A DNA stretch of 64,000 nt from an uncultured Dehalococcoidia bacterium. GTDB lineage: Bacteria > Chloroflexota > Dehalococcoidia > Lucifugimonadales > UBA3495. The position numbers and the translations under genes are program-made. The notes beneath the pieces are model-generated. The model saw nothing but the letters and a program-made list of their open reading frames with translations, was not told the DNA's origin and ran no database searches. Positions 16,331 through 25,512 of the stretch are shown here, piece by piece; the stretch's first letter is position 1, and each line of letters begins with the position of its first letter. The stretch lies in assembly GCA_958295765.1 (NCBI GenBank), contig CATQHB010000002.1, positions 1,376,091-1,440,090 of the forward strand, written 5' to 3'.

Positions 16331-17914
16331 GTGGCAAACGGCTCGACCAACCGGAATACGGACGCCGCCTGGCGTTACCATAACGGCACCAAGCACTCCT
16401 GGCACAGCGTCCATACTACGGCCCACCACCTGGATTGGGACAATCAGCCGATGCCCTTCAAGGTGTATCCCGAACTGGAGGGCCGGCGGCTGCCCGGCGA
16501 CCTGCCGGCCAGCGAAACCCCGGCCCTTGCCGCGCTGGGGGCGGCTCCGGTATCCCGGCCGGGCCGGCCAACTTTGCCCACACTGCCAACCCTGCAAGAC
16601 CTGGCCGGACTGTTTTACTACGGGGCCGGCATCACCAAGCGGGGCGTCATTCCCGGCGGGCAGATTTACTTCCGGGCGGCGGCCTGTACCGGCGCCCTGT
16701 ACCACATCGAGCTTTACCTGGTCTGCGGCGGCTTGCCCGACCTGGCCGACGGGGTGTACCACTTCGGCCCCCACGACTTTTCCCTCCGGCAACTGCGGGC
16801 CGGCGACTACCGGGGCGTCCTGGCGGCGGCGGCCGGCGGCGAGGCGGCGGTTACCCAGGCCCCGGCCATCCTGGTAACTACGTCCGTTTACTGGCGCAAC
16901 GCCTGGAAGTACCAGAGCCGGGCCTACCGCCATTCCTGGTGGGACAGCGGCACCATGCTGGCTAACCTGCTGGCGGTGGGCGGGGCCAACGGCTTGCCCC
17001 TGAAGGTGGTGGCCTCTTTTGCCGATGAGCCGGTTAGCCGGCTGCTGGACCTGGACACGGCGCGGGAAGGGGCATTGCACCTGCTGCCGGTGGGCCGGGT
17101 TGACGCCAATATCCCGCCGAACCCGCCGGAAATTGCGCCCCTGGGGTTGGCAGTGGCCCCCTACTCCCGGCGGGAGGTGGACTACCCGCAGATTCGGGAG
17201 ATGCACGCCGCGTCATCCCTGGCTGCCCCGGCAGAAGCCGCCGAATTGCGGGGCCGCCCCCCGGCGGCGGACTGCCCGGAACCTCAAGGGGAAATATGGC
17301 CCCTCGACCCGTCGCCGGCGGCGGAACTGCCCGAAGAAAGTATCGAGTCGGTAATCGTGCGGCGGGGTTCCAGCCGGCGGTTCCGGCGGGAGCCGATAAC
17401 TTTCCGGCAGCTTTCCAATATGCTGCAAGGGGCCACCCAGGACTTGCCGACCGACTTCCTGGGTATCCCCGGGGCGACCCTTAACCGGTTGTACCTGGTG
17501 GTTAATGACGTAGCCGGTCTGCCGGCGGGCAGCTATGTCTATCATCCGCAGTATCATCCCCGGCAAGGGGCTTTGGAGCAGCTAAAGGCCGGGGAGTTTC
17601 GTCAGGAGGCGGGATACCTGGGGCTGCAACAGGAACTGCCCGCCGATGCCAGCGTCAACGTTTATTTTCTGGCCGACTTGTCCGCTATATTGGAGCGGTA
17701 CGGCAATCGGGGATACCGAATGGCCCAAACCGAGGCGGCAATCCGGGCCGGGCAACTATACCTGGCGGCCTACGCCCAGCGGTTGGGGGCCTCCGGGTTG
17801 ACCTTCTTTGATGACGATGTTACCGAGTTTTTCTCACCCCACGCCCAAGGCAAAAGCGTGATGTTTCTGATTGCACTGGGCCGGCCCCGGCCCCGCCGGC
17901 GGGTGCGGGAGTAG
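16331..17914 (+). CDS. SagB/ThcOx-family dehydrogenase with two nitroreductase domains
   Basis: A 527-residue flavoprotein built of two nitroreductase-like halves (about 1-245 and 315-527). The N-terminus YHNGTKHSWHSVHTTAHHLDWDNQPMPFKVYP is the hallmark of standalone SagB/ThcOx proteins. The second half has VRRGSSRRFRREPITFRQLSNML and GQLYLAAYAQRLGASGLTFFDDDV. In peptide natural-product clusters SagB oxidises azolines to azoles using FMN. Here no YcaO cyclodehydratase or precursor peptide is adjacent, so it is more likely a general oxidoreductase. GTG 16331 is the start, with AAAGGGCGGGG upstream. Confidence 0.85.
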   Translation: MANGSTNRNTDAAWRYHNGTKHSWHSVHTTAHHLDWDNQPMPFKVYPELEGRRLPGDLPASETPALAALGAAPVSRPGRPTLPTLPTLQDLAGLFYYGAGITKRGVIPGGQIYFRAAACTGALYHIELYLVCGGLPDLADGVYHFGPHDFSLRQLRAGDYRGVLAAAAGGEAAVTQAPAILVTTSVYWRNAWKYQSRAYRHSWWDSGTMLANLLAVGGANGLPLKVVASFADEPVSRLLDLDTAREGALHLLPVGRVDANIPPNPPEIAPLGLAVAPYSRREVDYPQIREMHAASSLAAPAEAAELRGRPPAADCPEPQGEIWPLDPSPAAELPEESIESVIVRRGSSRRFRREPITFRQLSNMLQGATQDLPTDFLGIPGATLNRLYLVVNDVAGLPAGSYVYHPQYHPRQGALEQLKAGEFRQEAGYLGLQQELPADASVNVYFLADLSAILERYGNRGYRMAQTEAAIRAGQLYLAAYAQRLGASGLTFFDDDVTEFFSPHAQGKSVMFLIALGRPRPRRRVRE

Positions 17915-17959
17915 CCGATAACTCTCTCTTGCCCATATCCCCAATGAGCGGGGAGAAAG

Positions 17960-19000
17960 CTAAACCGCCACCGGCTCAACCTTAACCGCCCGTCCGGTGC
18001 GGGCCGACTCAATCATTGCCAGGGTTGCCTCCACCACCCGCAGGCCGTCCAGGCCGGTGGCCGCCGGTTCCCGATTTTCCTCTACCGCCCGTTGGAAATC
18101 CTCCATCTGGGCGATAAAGTTGCCCAGGTAGCTGCCCGGATAAGCGTCGGTGCGGTTGACGGTCTCAGTGGTAACCTCAACCTCACCCTGTTGCGCCTCC
18201 CAGAGGGTCGCTTTCCCGGTGATGCGGCCATTGATGCCGTAGAGGGCAAAATCGTTGCGGGAATCGGGCAGGAGCCGGCCGCAAATCACTGTACCCAGGG
18301 TTCCCTCGGCAAACCGCAGGGAGACGGCGGCCATCTGTTCCAGGGGGCGTTCCGGCCGCTGGCCGTCGGTAAGGGCGGTAACTTCGGTAACTTCCTGTCC
18401 CAGCATAAAGCGGAGCAGGTCAACTACGTGGACGCCGGTGCCCATCATAGTGGAAGCCCCGCCGATGGCGTCCGGGTCATCCCACCACTGCCGCAGCCCG
18501 GTGCGCGGCGGAAAAGTATCCTGGCCCCGGTTGCCGAAGCCCCACTGACCCTGGGCCAGGGTAACCCGCCCCAAGGCGTCCTGGGCCACCAGGTCCCGGG
18601 CCAGGAGGTGGCCGGGGTTGTGCCGCAACTCGAACCCTACGCCCAGCTTGACCCCGGCCGCCCGGCAAGCGCGCACCAGTTCCACCGCATCGGCCAGGGT
18701 GGTGGTCATCGGCTTTTCGGTCAGGACGTGCTTGCCGGCCTGGGCCGCCCGGATGCCCTGGTCGGCGTGGAGGGAGTTGGGGGAGGCAATGAACACCGCG
18801 TCCACCCGGGAGTCGGCCAGCAGGTCGTCCAGGGAGCTATAGGCGGCTCCGGCCCCGTGCCGGGCGGCAAAGGCATCGGCCCGGCCCTGGTCCCGGCTGT
18901 AAACCGCCGCCAGTTCCGACCCGGCGGCGGCGTTGATTGCCGGGGCAATCTTGTTCTCCGAATGTAAACCGGCGCTGACAATTCCCCAACCAAAGGCCAC
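17960..19000 (-). CDS. Gfo/Idh/MocA-family NAD(P)-dependent oxidoreductase
   Basis: A 346-residue sugar or inositol dehydrogenase-type protein. The Rossmann start is FGWGIVSAGLHSENK, and the EKPM motif (HVLTEKPMTTTLADAVEL), which contributes the catalytic Lys, is intact. The C-terminal alpha/beta domain includes GGASTMMGTGVHVVDLLRFMLG. GTG 19000 is chosen because GAGGTG precedes it and the Rossmann strand begins right after. The frame stays open 43 codons upstream but lacks a good start. It converges with the SagB-type gene. The substrate is unknown. Confidence 0.88.
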   Translation of the reverse strand: MAFGWGIVSAGLHSENKIAPAINAAAGSELAAVYSRDQGRADAFAARHGAGAAYSSLDDLLADSRVDAVFIASPNSLHADQGIRAAQAGKHVLTEKPMTTTLADAVELVRACRAAGVKLGVGFELRHNPGHLLARDLVAQDALGRVTLAQGQWGFGNRGQDTFPPRTGLRQWWDDPDAIGGASTMMGTGVHVVDLLRFMLGQEVTEVTALTDGQRPERPLEQMAAVSLRFAEGTLGTVICGRLLPDSRNDFALYGINGRITGKATLWEAQQGEVEVTTETVNRTDAYPGSYLGNFIAQMEDFQRAVEENREPAATGLDGLRVVEATLAMIESARTGRAVKVEPVAV

Positions 19001-19095
19001 GCTACACCTCGCAATGTTATATCTGGTTTTGACCAGGTAAAGATAGGGAAAGGCGGGGCGGGTGTCAAACCGGGGTATGCGGATGCCAGGGCGTT

Positions 19096-19199
19096 TGCAA
19101 AGTCGAGTTGCCCCCTTCTCTCCGCTCATTCTGAGCTTGTCGAAGGATGCACCGTCGGGTGGGCGGATGGTTCGACAGGCTCACCATGAGCGGGTTTCG
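19096..19199. repeat. Family B repeat, copy 5
   Basis: The left end TGCAAAGTCGAG is followed by TCCGCTCATTCTGAGCTTGTCGAAGG and GGTTCGACAGGCTCACCATGAGCGG. It is followed 36 bp later by family A copy 3. Confidence 0.8.
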
Positions 19200-19234
19200 G
19201 GCTTTATACCAGCCTTGACCAACGGCCTAGCCAT

Positions 19235-19403
19235 AAGGCAATCGCACCATAAACCCGTCGTTCCGGCGAAGGCCGGAATCCAGAACCCTCGGTAGCCGGC
19301 TTGTTCTTTTCCCGGTGGATTTCCTGGATTCCGGCTTTCGCCGGAACGACGGTTGCTTGGGTTGGCGTTGCCTGAGTTGCCCTGGTTAAGACGCGATTGC
19401 CCT
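19235..19403. repeat. Family A miniature element, copy 3
   Basis: Outer ends AAGGCAATCGC (19235-19245) and GCGATTGCCCT (19393-19403) are inverted with one mismatch. The inner palindrome spans 19255-19352. It ends 20 bp upstream of the cobalamin riboswitch promoter. Confidence 0.88.
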
Positions 19404-19422
19404 ACCCCAGGTCAGGCCCGGC

Positions 19423-19451
19423 TTGACAAGCTGAAGGCAGCCCGTTAAAGT
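19423..19451 (+). promoter_or_regulatory. Promoter of the cobalamin riboswitch operon
   Basis: TTGACA (19423-19428), a 17-bp spacer and TAAAGT (19446-19451) form a good sigma-70-type promoter. Transcription would begin near 19458, about 58 bases before the riboswitch P1 stem. Confidence 0.65.
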
Positions 19452-19515
19452 AGCCAACAGATTGGGAGCAAAGGCTCCGGTCTAACCAACAATGCTTTAA
19501 CAACGTAAAGAACGT

Positions 19516-19718
19516 ATCCGGGGCGCCAGCAGGCATAATTGGGAAGGCGGTGAAAGTCCGCTGCGGTTGCGCCACTGTAAACGGGTAGCCCCTTGACCGA
19601 ATTGCCACTGTCCAGCAGTTTCCTTGCCAACTCCATCGGATTGGAAGGTTGGAATAAGGAAGGGACGGGAAGGCGTCAAGGAGGCTGGGATCCGTAAGCC
19701 AGGAGACCGGCCCCGGAT
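19516..19718 (+). promoter_or_regulatory. Cobalamin (B12) riboswitch aptamer
   Basis: The leader of cbiE holds the conserved cobalamin aptamer. P1 is visible as ATCCGGGGC (19516-19524) pairing with GCCCCGGAT (19710-19718). The core includes GGGAAGGCGGTGAAAGTCCG, GCGCCACTGTAAACGG (the B12 box) and AAGCCAGGAGACCGGCC. An expression platform with an intrinsic terminator lies at 19814-19850, so bound cobalamin is expected to stop transcription of the downstream cbiE-cobN genes. Confidence 0.95.
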
Positions 19719-19813
19719 GGTTGGGAACTCTGCTCTGCGCTAAACGGAGACGGTTCTGCATGGCGGCCCGATTTGGTATGGCGGGTGGCCGTGAATCGCC
19801 CCTTCGGGATTTG

Positions 19814-19850
19814 CCCCCGGCAGCAGTAGAGCCGGGGGATTTCTATTTAT
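19814..19850 (+). terminator. Riboswitch-controlled intrinsic terminator
   Basis: CCCCCGGC (19814-19821) and GCCGGGGG (19831-19838) form an 8-bp stem with a 9-nt loop, followed by ATTTCTATTTAT. It lies between the cobalamin aptamer and the cbiE start, as expected of a transcriptional off-switch. Confidence 0.85.
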
Positions 19851-19899
19851 GGTTTACGCGCCGGAGTGCGCCGGGTACTTATTTACATAAGGTCGGTCA

Positions 19900-20598
19900 A
19901 TGAGCAGCGATAACACCGGAATATCTATGACCGTGGTGGCGGTTGGCCCCGGCGACCCCCGGATGCTTACGATGCGCGGCCGGGCGGCCCTGGAAGCCGC
20001 CGACTTGGTGGTGGGATTCAAGACCGTGCTGGACGTGGTCGCCGAGTGGTGCGGCAGCGCCGAGGTACGGCCCATGAGCTACCGGGACCAGGAAGAGGTG
20101 CTGGAGTATGCCGCCGCCCAGGTTGGGCAGGGGCGCAACTGCGTGGTCTGCTGCTGGGGCGACCTGAATGTTTCCGCCCACGAACTGCTGGCCCGGGTGT
20201 ACCGGCGGGCCGAAACGGTCGAGCTGATTCCCGGCGTCAGTTCCATTCAGATCGCCTGCGCCCGCGCCGGAATCGCCCTGGAGGAATCCCTGTTTATCAC
20301 CCTGCACCGGCGGGATGGCTCGGAGCCGGCCCTGGCCGAATTGGAGCGTTACCTGCGGGAGGGTTTGCGGCACATCATCCTGCTGCCCCGCCCCTTTGAC
20401 CTGATGCCGCCGGCTATCTGCCAGGACCTGATTGCCGCAAACCTGCCGCCGGGCCGCCCGGTGACCGTCTATCAGCGGCTGACCCTGGAGGGAGAAAAGG
20501 CTTGGAGCGGCACCCTCCAGGAGTGCGCCAACCTGACCGAGGAGTTCAGCGACCTGTCGATTATGGTTTTCCCCCGCCCGGCGGCGGAGCAGGAATAA
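19900..20598 (+). CDS. cbiE: Precorrin-6Y C5,15-methyltransferase subunit (CbiE-type)
   Basis: A 232-residue tetrapyrrole methyltransferase that methylates C5 (or C5 and C15 with CbiT) of the corrin ring. The VAVGPGDPRMLTMRGRAAL start and ELIPGVSSIQIACARAG are family signatures, and CCWGDLNVSA replaces the more usual SGDPxF loop. No CbiT domain is fused and no cbiT lies next to it. ATG 19900 follows AAGGTCGGTCA. It is the first gene behind the cobalamin riboswitch and ends 10 bp before cobN, so the two are co-regulated by B12. Confidence 0.9.
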   Translation: MSSDNTGISMTVVAVGPGDPRMLTMRGRAALEAADLVVGFKTVLDVVAEWCGSAEVRPMSYRDQEEVLEYAAAQVGQGRNCVVCCWGDLNVSAHELLARVYRRAETVELIPGVSSIQIACARAGIALEESLFITLHRRDGSEPALAELERYLREGLRHIILLPRPFDLMPPAICQDLIAANLPPGRPVTVYQRLTLEGEKAWSGTLQECANLTEEFSDLSIMVFPRPAAEQE

Positions 20599-20608
20599 CC
20601 GGAAGGTA

Positions 20609-23600
20609 TTGACCGATTTGACCTCCAGTTTAACCCCAAGACCGGAAATCGGGCAAAAGGCGGTGGTTCTGGTAACTACCGCCGATACCGACATTCTTAC
20701 CGCTGACCGGGCTTTGGCCGGTCTGCCGGAGGACTTTCCGCCGGTACTGGCCTACAATCCGGTGGGGCTGGACAGCGAGGAGTCCCGCGCCGAGTTGCTG
20801 AACGCCGCCGGGGAGGCCGGCGCGGTGGTGCTGCGATTGCTGGGCGGTAAGCGGGCGATGCCCGACACCTTTGATTCCCTGGTAAGCCTCTGCCACGACC
20901 GGGGCATCCCCCTGATTGCCTGTCCGGGGCATCAGGAATGGGACGAAGACCTGGTAACCGCCTGCTCGGTGCCGGTGGCCGAACTGGAAACGGTGTTCGC
21001 CTACCTGATGCGGGGCGGGATACCCAACTTCCGCAACCTTTTCCTCTTTATCAGCGATACCTACCTGGGCAGCGACTACGGCCACGAAGCCCCGGAGCCG
21101 GTGCCCTGGGAGGGTATCTACCATCCCGACGCCACCGCTGCGGAAACCGTTGACGTAGATACCTATGTCGCCGGCCGTTTCCGGCCCGGACAGCCCAGCA
21201 TTGGCCTGCTCTTTTATCGTGCCCACTGGATGAGCGGCAACCTTCAGTTTGTGGACGACCTGATTCGCTGCCTGGAAAGCCAGCAGGTCAATGTGCTGCC
21301 AGTTTACTCCTACAGCCTCAAGCACAACCCGGAGGAGGACGGGCAGCGCAGCCGTACCCTGACCACCTTTATGGCCGATGCCAACGGCGCGCCCCGGGTG
21401 CATTGCATCATCAACACCATGGGCCTGGCGATGAGCGACCTGAGCCAGGAGGGGCCAACCATCGCTACCGGCTGGTCGGTGGACTTGCTGGAGGCCCTGG
21501 ACGTGCCAATCATCCAGGGGATTGTCAGCACCGGAACCCGCCAGGAATGGGAGGAAAGTTCCCTCGGTTTAGGCCCCATTGATACGGCGATGAACGTGGC
21601 GCTGCCGGAGTTTGACGGGCGCATTATCGCAGTGCCGGTTTCCTTTAAGGAGGAAACTAAGGCGGAAGCCGGCGGCGTCAGTCCCGATTCCAACGGGCGG
21701 GGGGTAGCTACGCCCCGGCTCCAGCGCTACGTGGCGGCCCCGGACCGGATGGACTGCCTGGCGCGCCTGGCGGCAAAGTGGGCCGCCCTGCGCCTCAAGG
21801 CCAACGCCGACAAGCGCATCGCCATCATTATGAGCAACTACCCCACCAAGGACGCCCGGATTGGCAACGCGGTGGGCCTCGACACGCCGGCCTCGGTGGT
21901 CAACCTGCTGAACGCCTTGCAGACCGCCGGTTACCGGGTTGCGGACATCCCCGCCGACGGGGATGAACTGGTGCATCGCCTCATTGAGCGGTGCAGCAAT
22001 GACCGGGACTCCTTGACCGAGGAACAGTTACGGCTGGCGGCCGGCCACGTGGAGCGCCGGCAGTACGCCGAATGGTTCCAGGGTTTCCCTACCGAAGTGC
22101 GGCAGCAGTTGCAGGAGGCCTGGGGCGACCCGCCGGGCCAGGTGTACCGCACCGGGGATACCCTTGCCATTGCCGGCCTGGACTTGGGCAACGTCTTTGT
22201 CGGCTTGCAGCCGCCCCGGGGCTTTGGCGAAAACCCCATTTCCGTGTACCACAGCCCGGACTTGACCCCGACGCATCACTACATCGCCTACTATCGCTGG
22301 ATACGGGACGTTTTCCGGGCCGACGCGATGATTCACGTGGGCAAACACGGCACGCTGGAGTGGCTGCCGGGCAAGGGCATCGGGTTGTCCGCCGCCTGCT
22401 ACCCGGAAGTGGCGCTGCAAGACCTGCCCCTTTTCTATCCCTTTATCATCAACAACCCCGGCGAGGGTACACAGGCCAAGCGCCGCACCCACGCCACTAT
22501 CATTGACCATCTGATTCCGCCAATGACTACCGCCGACAGCTACGGCGACATTGCCAAGCTGGAACAGTTGATGGATGAGCATTACCAGTGCCAGACCCTG
22601 GACCCGGCCAAGCTGCCGATGCTGGAAGGCCAGATTTGGGAGATGGTGCAACAGGCCGAACTGCACCGGGACCTGGGGGTGGAGGCGCAGCCCGACGATT
22701 TCGGCGAGTTTATGCTGGAAATTGACGGCTACCTCTGCGAAATCAAGGACGTGCAGATAAAGGACGGCTTGCACACCCTGGGACAGGCGCCTACCGCGGA
22801 GCAACTGGTAGGGCTGCTGTCGGCCCTGACCCGGCTGGACATCAGCGATATACCCAGCCTGCGCCGCGCCTTGGCCGAAGCCCTGGGGCTGGATTACCCG
22901 GCCCTGCTGGATGACCCCGGCCGGGCGGTCAACGGCAACCTGCCGGCCCGACTGCTGGAACTGGACCGGGAAACGCCGCTGCGCAGCGCCGGCGACGTGG
23001 TGGAGCGGCTGGAGTTGCTTTGCCGCCAAGCCTATGACGCCCTGCTGGCCGGGGGGTTCCAACCCCAACTGGCGCCGGAAGTAACGGCGCAACTGCTGGC
23101 CCGGCCCGACCCGGCGGTGGAGCGGGTGCTGCGCTACGTTACCGACTTCATCTACCCGGCCCTGATGCGTACTACCGACGAAATCGACAACCTGCTGCGG
23201 GGACTGGAGGGCCGCTTTGTGCCGCCCGGCCCCAGCGGGGCGCCGACCCGGGGTATGGCTAACGTCCTGCCCACCGGCCGCAACTTTTACTCGGTTGACC
23301 CCAAGACCCTGCCCTCACCGGCGGCCTGGGAAGTAGGCCGGGACTTGGGCAACGCCCTGCTGGAAAAGTACCTTCAGGAAGAGGGCGACTATCCTGAAAT
23401 GGTCGGCGTGGTAGTCTGGGGAACCTCGGCAATGCGTACTCACGGGGACGACATCGCCCAGATTATGTACCTGTTGGGCGTCCGTCCGGTCTGGCAGGCG
23501 GAAAGCCGCCGGGTATCCGGCATTGAGGTTATTCCCCTGGAGGAACTGGGGCGGCCCCGCATTGACGTAACGGTGCGGATTAGCGGCTTTTTCCGGGACG

Positions 23601-24520
23601 CCTTCCCCAACCTCATCTACCTGCTGGACCAGGCGGTGGAACGGGTGGCCGCCCTGGACGAACCGCCGGAGCGGAACTACGTCGTCAAACACCTGCGGGA
23701 AGACCTGCAACGCCAGGCTGAATCGACCGGCGAACTATCGGAAGAGGGTCGGGACGCCGCGGAATCCTTCACCCGCCCCGCCTCGCTGTACCGCATCTTT
23801 GGCAGCAAGCCGGGCACCTATGGGGCCGGCATCCTGGCGGCGTTGGATGAACGCAATTGGGAAACGGTGCAGGATTTGGCCGAGGTTTATACCGCCTGGG
23901 GCGGCTATGCCTACACCCGGCAGGATTTCGGGGTCAACGCCCGGCCCCAGTTCCGGCAGCGGTTCAGCCAGATTGTGATTGCCGCCAAGAACCAGGATAA
24001 CCGGGAGCATGACGTTTTCGACAGCGATGACTATATGCAGTATCACGGCGGGATGATTGCCACGGTGCGCGCCCTGACCGGCCGCAACCCGCGCCAGTTC
24101 TTTGGGGACAGTTCCGACCCCTCCCGCTCCAGGGTGCGCGACTTGCAGGATGAGGCGCGGCGGGTGTTCCGCAGCCGGGTGGTCAACCCCAAGTGGATGG
24201 AGTCCATGCGGCGGCACGGCTACAAGGGAGCCTTTGAGTTGGCGGCCACCGTGGACTATATGTTCGGCTATGACGCTACCGCCCAGGTGGTGGAAGACTG
24301 GATGTATGAGGACGTAACCGAGGAATACGTGCTCAACGAGGAAATGCAGCAGTTTTTCCGGCAGAGCAATCCCTGGGCCTTGCGGGGCATCGTAGAACGG
24401 CTCCTGGAAGCCATCGAGCGGGGAATGTGGGAAAACCCGCCGCCGGAAATCCTGGAGCAGTTGCGGGAACTGTACCTGGAACTGGAAACCGACCTGGAAG
24501 CCCGTCAGGAAGGAAACTAG
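20609..24520 (+). CDS. cobN: Cobaltochelatase large subunit CobN
   Basis: A 1303-residue protein of the CobN/BchH family, the large subunit that binds hydrogenobyrinic acid a,c-diamide (or a related tetrapyrrole) during ATP-driven Co2+ insertion. The length and the segments GHQEWDEDLV, FYRAHWMSGN, YHSPDLTPTHHYIAYYRWI, VGKHGTLEWLPGKG, VVWGTSAMRTHGDD and KNQDNREHDVFDSDDYMQYHGGM are characteristic. TTG 20609 is the start with GGAAGGTA upstream. The partner AAA+/VWA subunits are supplied as a ChlI-ChlD fusion further downstream (26361). BchH (Mg) is less likely given the B12 riboswitch and cobalt genes. Confidence 0.95.
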   Translation: MTDLTSSLTPRPEIGQKAVVLVTTADTDILTADRALAGLPEDFPPVLAYNPVGLDSEESRAELLNAAGEAGAVVLRLLGGKRAMPDTFDSLVSLCHDRGIPLIACPGHQEWDEDLVTACSVPVAELETVFAYLMRGGIPNFRNLFLFISDTYLGSDYGHEAPEPVPWEGIYHPDATAAETVDVDTYVAGRFRPGQPSIGLLFYRAHWMSGNLQFVDDLIRCLESQQVNVLPVYSYSLKHNPEEDGQRSRTLTTFMADANGAPRVHCIINTMGLAMSDLSQEGPTIATGWSVDLLEALDVPIIQGIVSTGTRQEWEESSLGLGPIDTAMNVALPEFDGRIIAVPVSFKEETKAEAGGVSPDSNGRGVATPRLQRYVAAPDRMDCLARLAAKWAALRLKANADKRIAIIMSNYPTKDARIGNAVGLDTPASVVNLLNALQTAGYRVADIPADGDELVHRLIERCSNDRDSLTEEQLRLAAGHVERRQYAEWFQGFPTEVRQQLQEAWGDPPGQVYRTGDTLAIAGLDLGNVFVGLQPPRGFGENPISVYHSPDLTPTHHYIAYYRWIRDVFRADAMIHVGKHGTLEWLPGKGIGLSAACYPEVALQDLPLFYPFIINNPGEGTQAKRRTHATIIDHLIPPMTTADSYGDIAKLEQLMDEHYQCQTLDPAKLPMLEGQIWEMVQQAELHRDLGVEAQPDDFGEFMLEIDGYLCEIKDVQIKDGLHTLGQAPTAEQLVGLLSALTRLDISDIPSLRRALAEALGLDYPALLDDPGRAVNGNLPARLLELDRETPLRSAGDVVERLELLCRQAYDALLAGGFQPQLAPEVTAQLLARPDPAVERVLRYVTDFIYPALMRTTDEIDNLLRGLEGRFVPPGPSGAPTRGMANVLPTGRNFYSVDPKTLPSPAAWEVGRDLGNALLEKYLQEEGDYPEMVGVVVWGTSAMRTHGDDIAQIMYLLGVRPVWQAESRRVSGIEVIPLEELGRPRIDVTVRISGFFRDAFPNLIYLLDQAVERVAALDEPPERNYVVKHLREDLQRQAESTGELSEEGRDAAESFTRPASLYRIFGSKPGTYGAGILAALDERNWETVQDLAEVYTAWGGYAYTRQDFGVNARPQFRQRFSQIVIAAKNQDNREHDVFDSDDYMQYHGGMIATVRALTGRNPRQFFGDSSDPSRSRVRDLQDEARRVFRSRVVNPKWMESMRRHGYKGAFELAATVDYMFGYDATAQVVEDWMYEDVTEEYVLNEEMQQFFRQSNPWALRGIVERLLEAIERGMWENPPPEILEQLRELYLELETDLEARQEGN

Positions 24521-24590
24521 ACAAGCAGGCCGGGAATCCCCATAATGGCTTTCTCAACAGAGTAGCGCAACGGAACCGGGGAGGTAGCTG

Positions 24591-25001
24591 ATGGAGATAG
24601 CGGCGGAACTTATCCGGGAGTTGACCGCAGATGACCGGATGATGTGGGTAGTCGGCGGCGGCGAAGTCGCCAGTGAGAACACCTCAAAGGGCATCAAGGA
24701 ACCGGATTTCAGCAACGGCTGGGTTACTATCGAGGCGGACAACTGGCACTTTCACCTGGCCGAGGCGTCGGTCAACGGCATCCAGTTCGTTGAGGCGGAA
24801 AGCCACGGCGGCTTGAAGTCTTTCTACGTGCGGTTTTCCAAAGACTGGGAGGAAACATTAGTGCGCTGCTATTTCCCCAACCCCTACCTGGACGACGACC
24901 ACCAGCGCACCGAGTTTCAGCCGGAAAAGTACCAGGCTTTTGAGGAGATGCGCGACCGGTACGTGGGCCGGGAGGAAGGCGTAGTTTACGTCCAAAGGTA
25001 A
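24591..25001 (+). CDS. Uncharacterised protein in the cobalt operon
   Basis: A 136-residue soluble protein starting MEIAAELIRELTADDRMMWV. The central WVTIEADNWHFHLAEASVNGIQFVE and the C-terminal CYFPNPYLDDDHQRTEFQPEKYQAFEEMRDRYV resemble a small beta-rich binding protein. I weakly recall heme-utilisation HutX/ChuX-fold proteins, but the match is by eye only. It lies 70 bp after cobN and before cbtB in the same direction. A tetrapyrrole-handling role would fit the position. GAGGTAGCTG precedes ATG 24591. Confidence 0.6.
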   Translation: MEIAAELIRELTADDRMMWVVGGGEVASENTSKGIKEPDFSNGWVTIEADNWHFHLAEASVNGIQFVEAESHGGLKSFYVRFSKDWEETLVRCYFPNPYLDDDHQRTEFQPEKYQAFEEMRDRYVGREEGVVYVQR

Positions 25002-25011
25002 AAGGTAGCAG

Positions 25012-25102
25012 ACCCGGCAGTTCCGGGTTCCGGCCAAAAGACCGGTTCAACCCTTGAACCGAAGGCGATTAGGTAATAGACTACTCTACCAGCAGGGTAG
25101 AG
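25012..25102 (+). promoter_or_regulatory. Three consecutive hairpins in the cbtB leader
   Basis: Perfect stems are ACCCGG/CCGGGT (25012-25028), GGTTCAA/TTGAACC (25044-25060) and CTCTACC/GGTAGAG (25084-25102). None is followed by a U run, so this is not a normal terminator. It lacks the B12 box. It may be a processing or regulatory leader for cbtBA, or a chance cluster. Confidence 0.4.
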
Positions 25103-25150
25103 GTTGACCCAAAGATTAACCCGAAATCGGGAAAACAACAGGAGGGAACT

Positions 25151-25354
25151 ATGTTGACGGTTTTGAGAAGCGTATTCGGCGACCGGGCTACCCCGGTTTG
25201 GGCGCCCTGGTTGTTGATGGGCGCGGGAGTCCTCTACTTTGTGGGCTACGTGGACTCCAGCGTGCATGGCGCCGCCCTCGGCTCCCCGGCCATCCTGGGC
25301 GCCGTCCATGAGTTCTTCCACCACGGACGCCACATGTTCTTTATGTGCCACTAG
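25151..25354 (+). CDS. cbtB: Cobalt transporter subunit CbtB
   Basis: A 67-residue protein with one membrane helix (about residues 17-35, VWAPWLLMGAGVLYFVGYV). It ends in the histidine-rich signature HEFFHHGRHMFFMCH, the putative metal-binding tail of CbtB (PF09489). CbtB and CbtA form a predicted cobalt uptake system that is usually B12-regulated. AGGAGGGAACT precedes ATG 25151. It lies 158 bp before cbtA, and both are embedded in the cobalt chelation cluster. Confidence 0.92.
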   Translation: MLTVLRSVFGDRATPVWAPWLLMGAGVLYFVGYVDSSVHGAALGSPAILGAVHEFFHHGRHMFFMCH

Positions 25355-25512
25355 GCTATCCGCGCCGCCCGTTCCGGTCCGCCGACTGCGGGCGGCTCTT
25401 TCCCTCTTGGCCCATTGCGCCCTTTGCTGGCTCGGACTTGGAGTTCAAGCCGGGGTAGTTCCGTCTGGGTCAATGGCAGTCAAGAATTCGGCCCGGTTCT
25501 GGAGGGTTCTCG

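Noticed and set aside
16331-17914. Azole-containing peptide (TOMM) biosynthetic cluster
   Set aside because: Only the SagB-type protein is present; no YcaO protein, no E1-like partner and no plausible precursor peptide.
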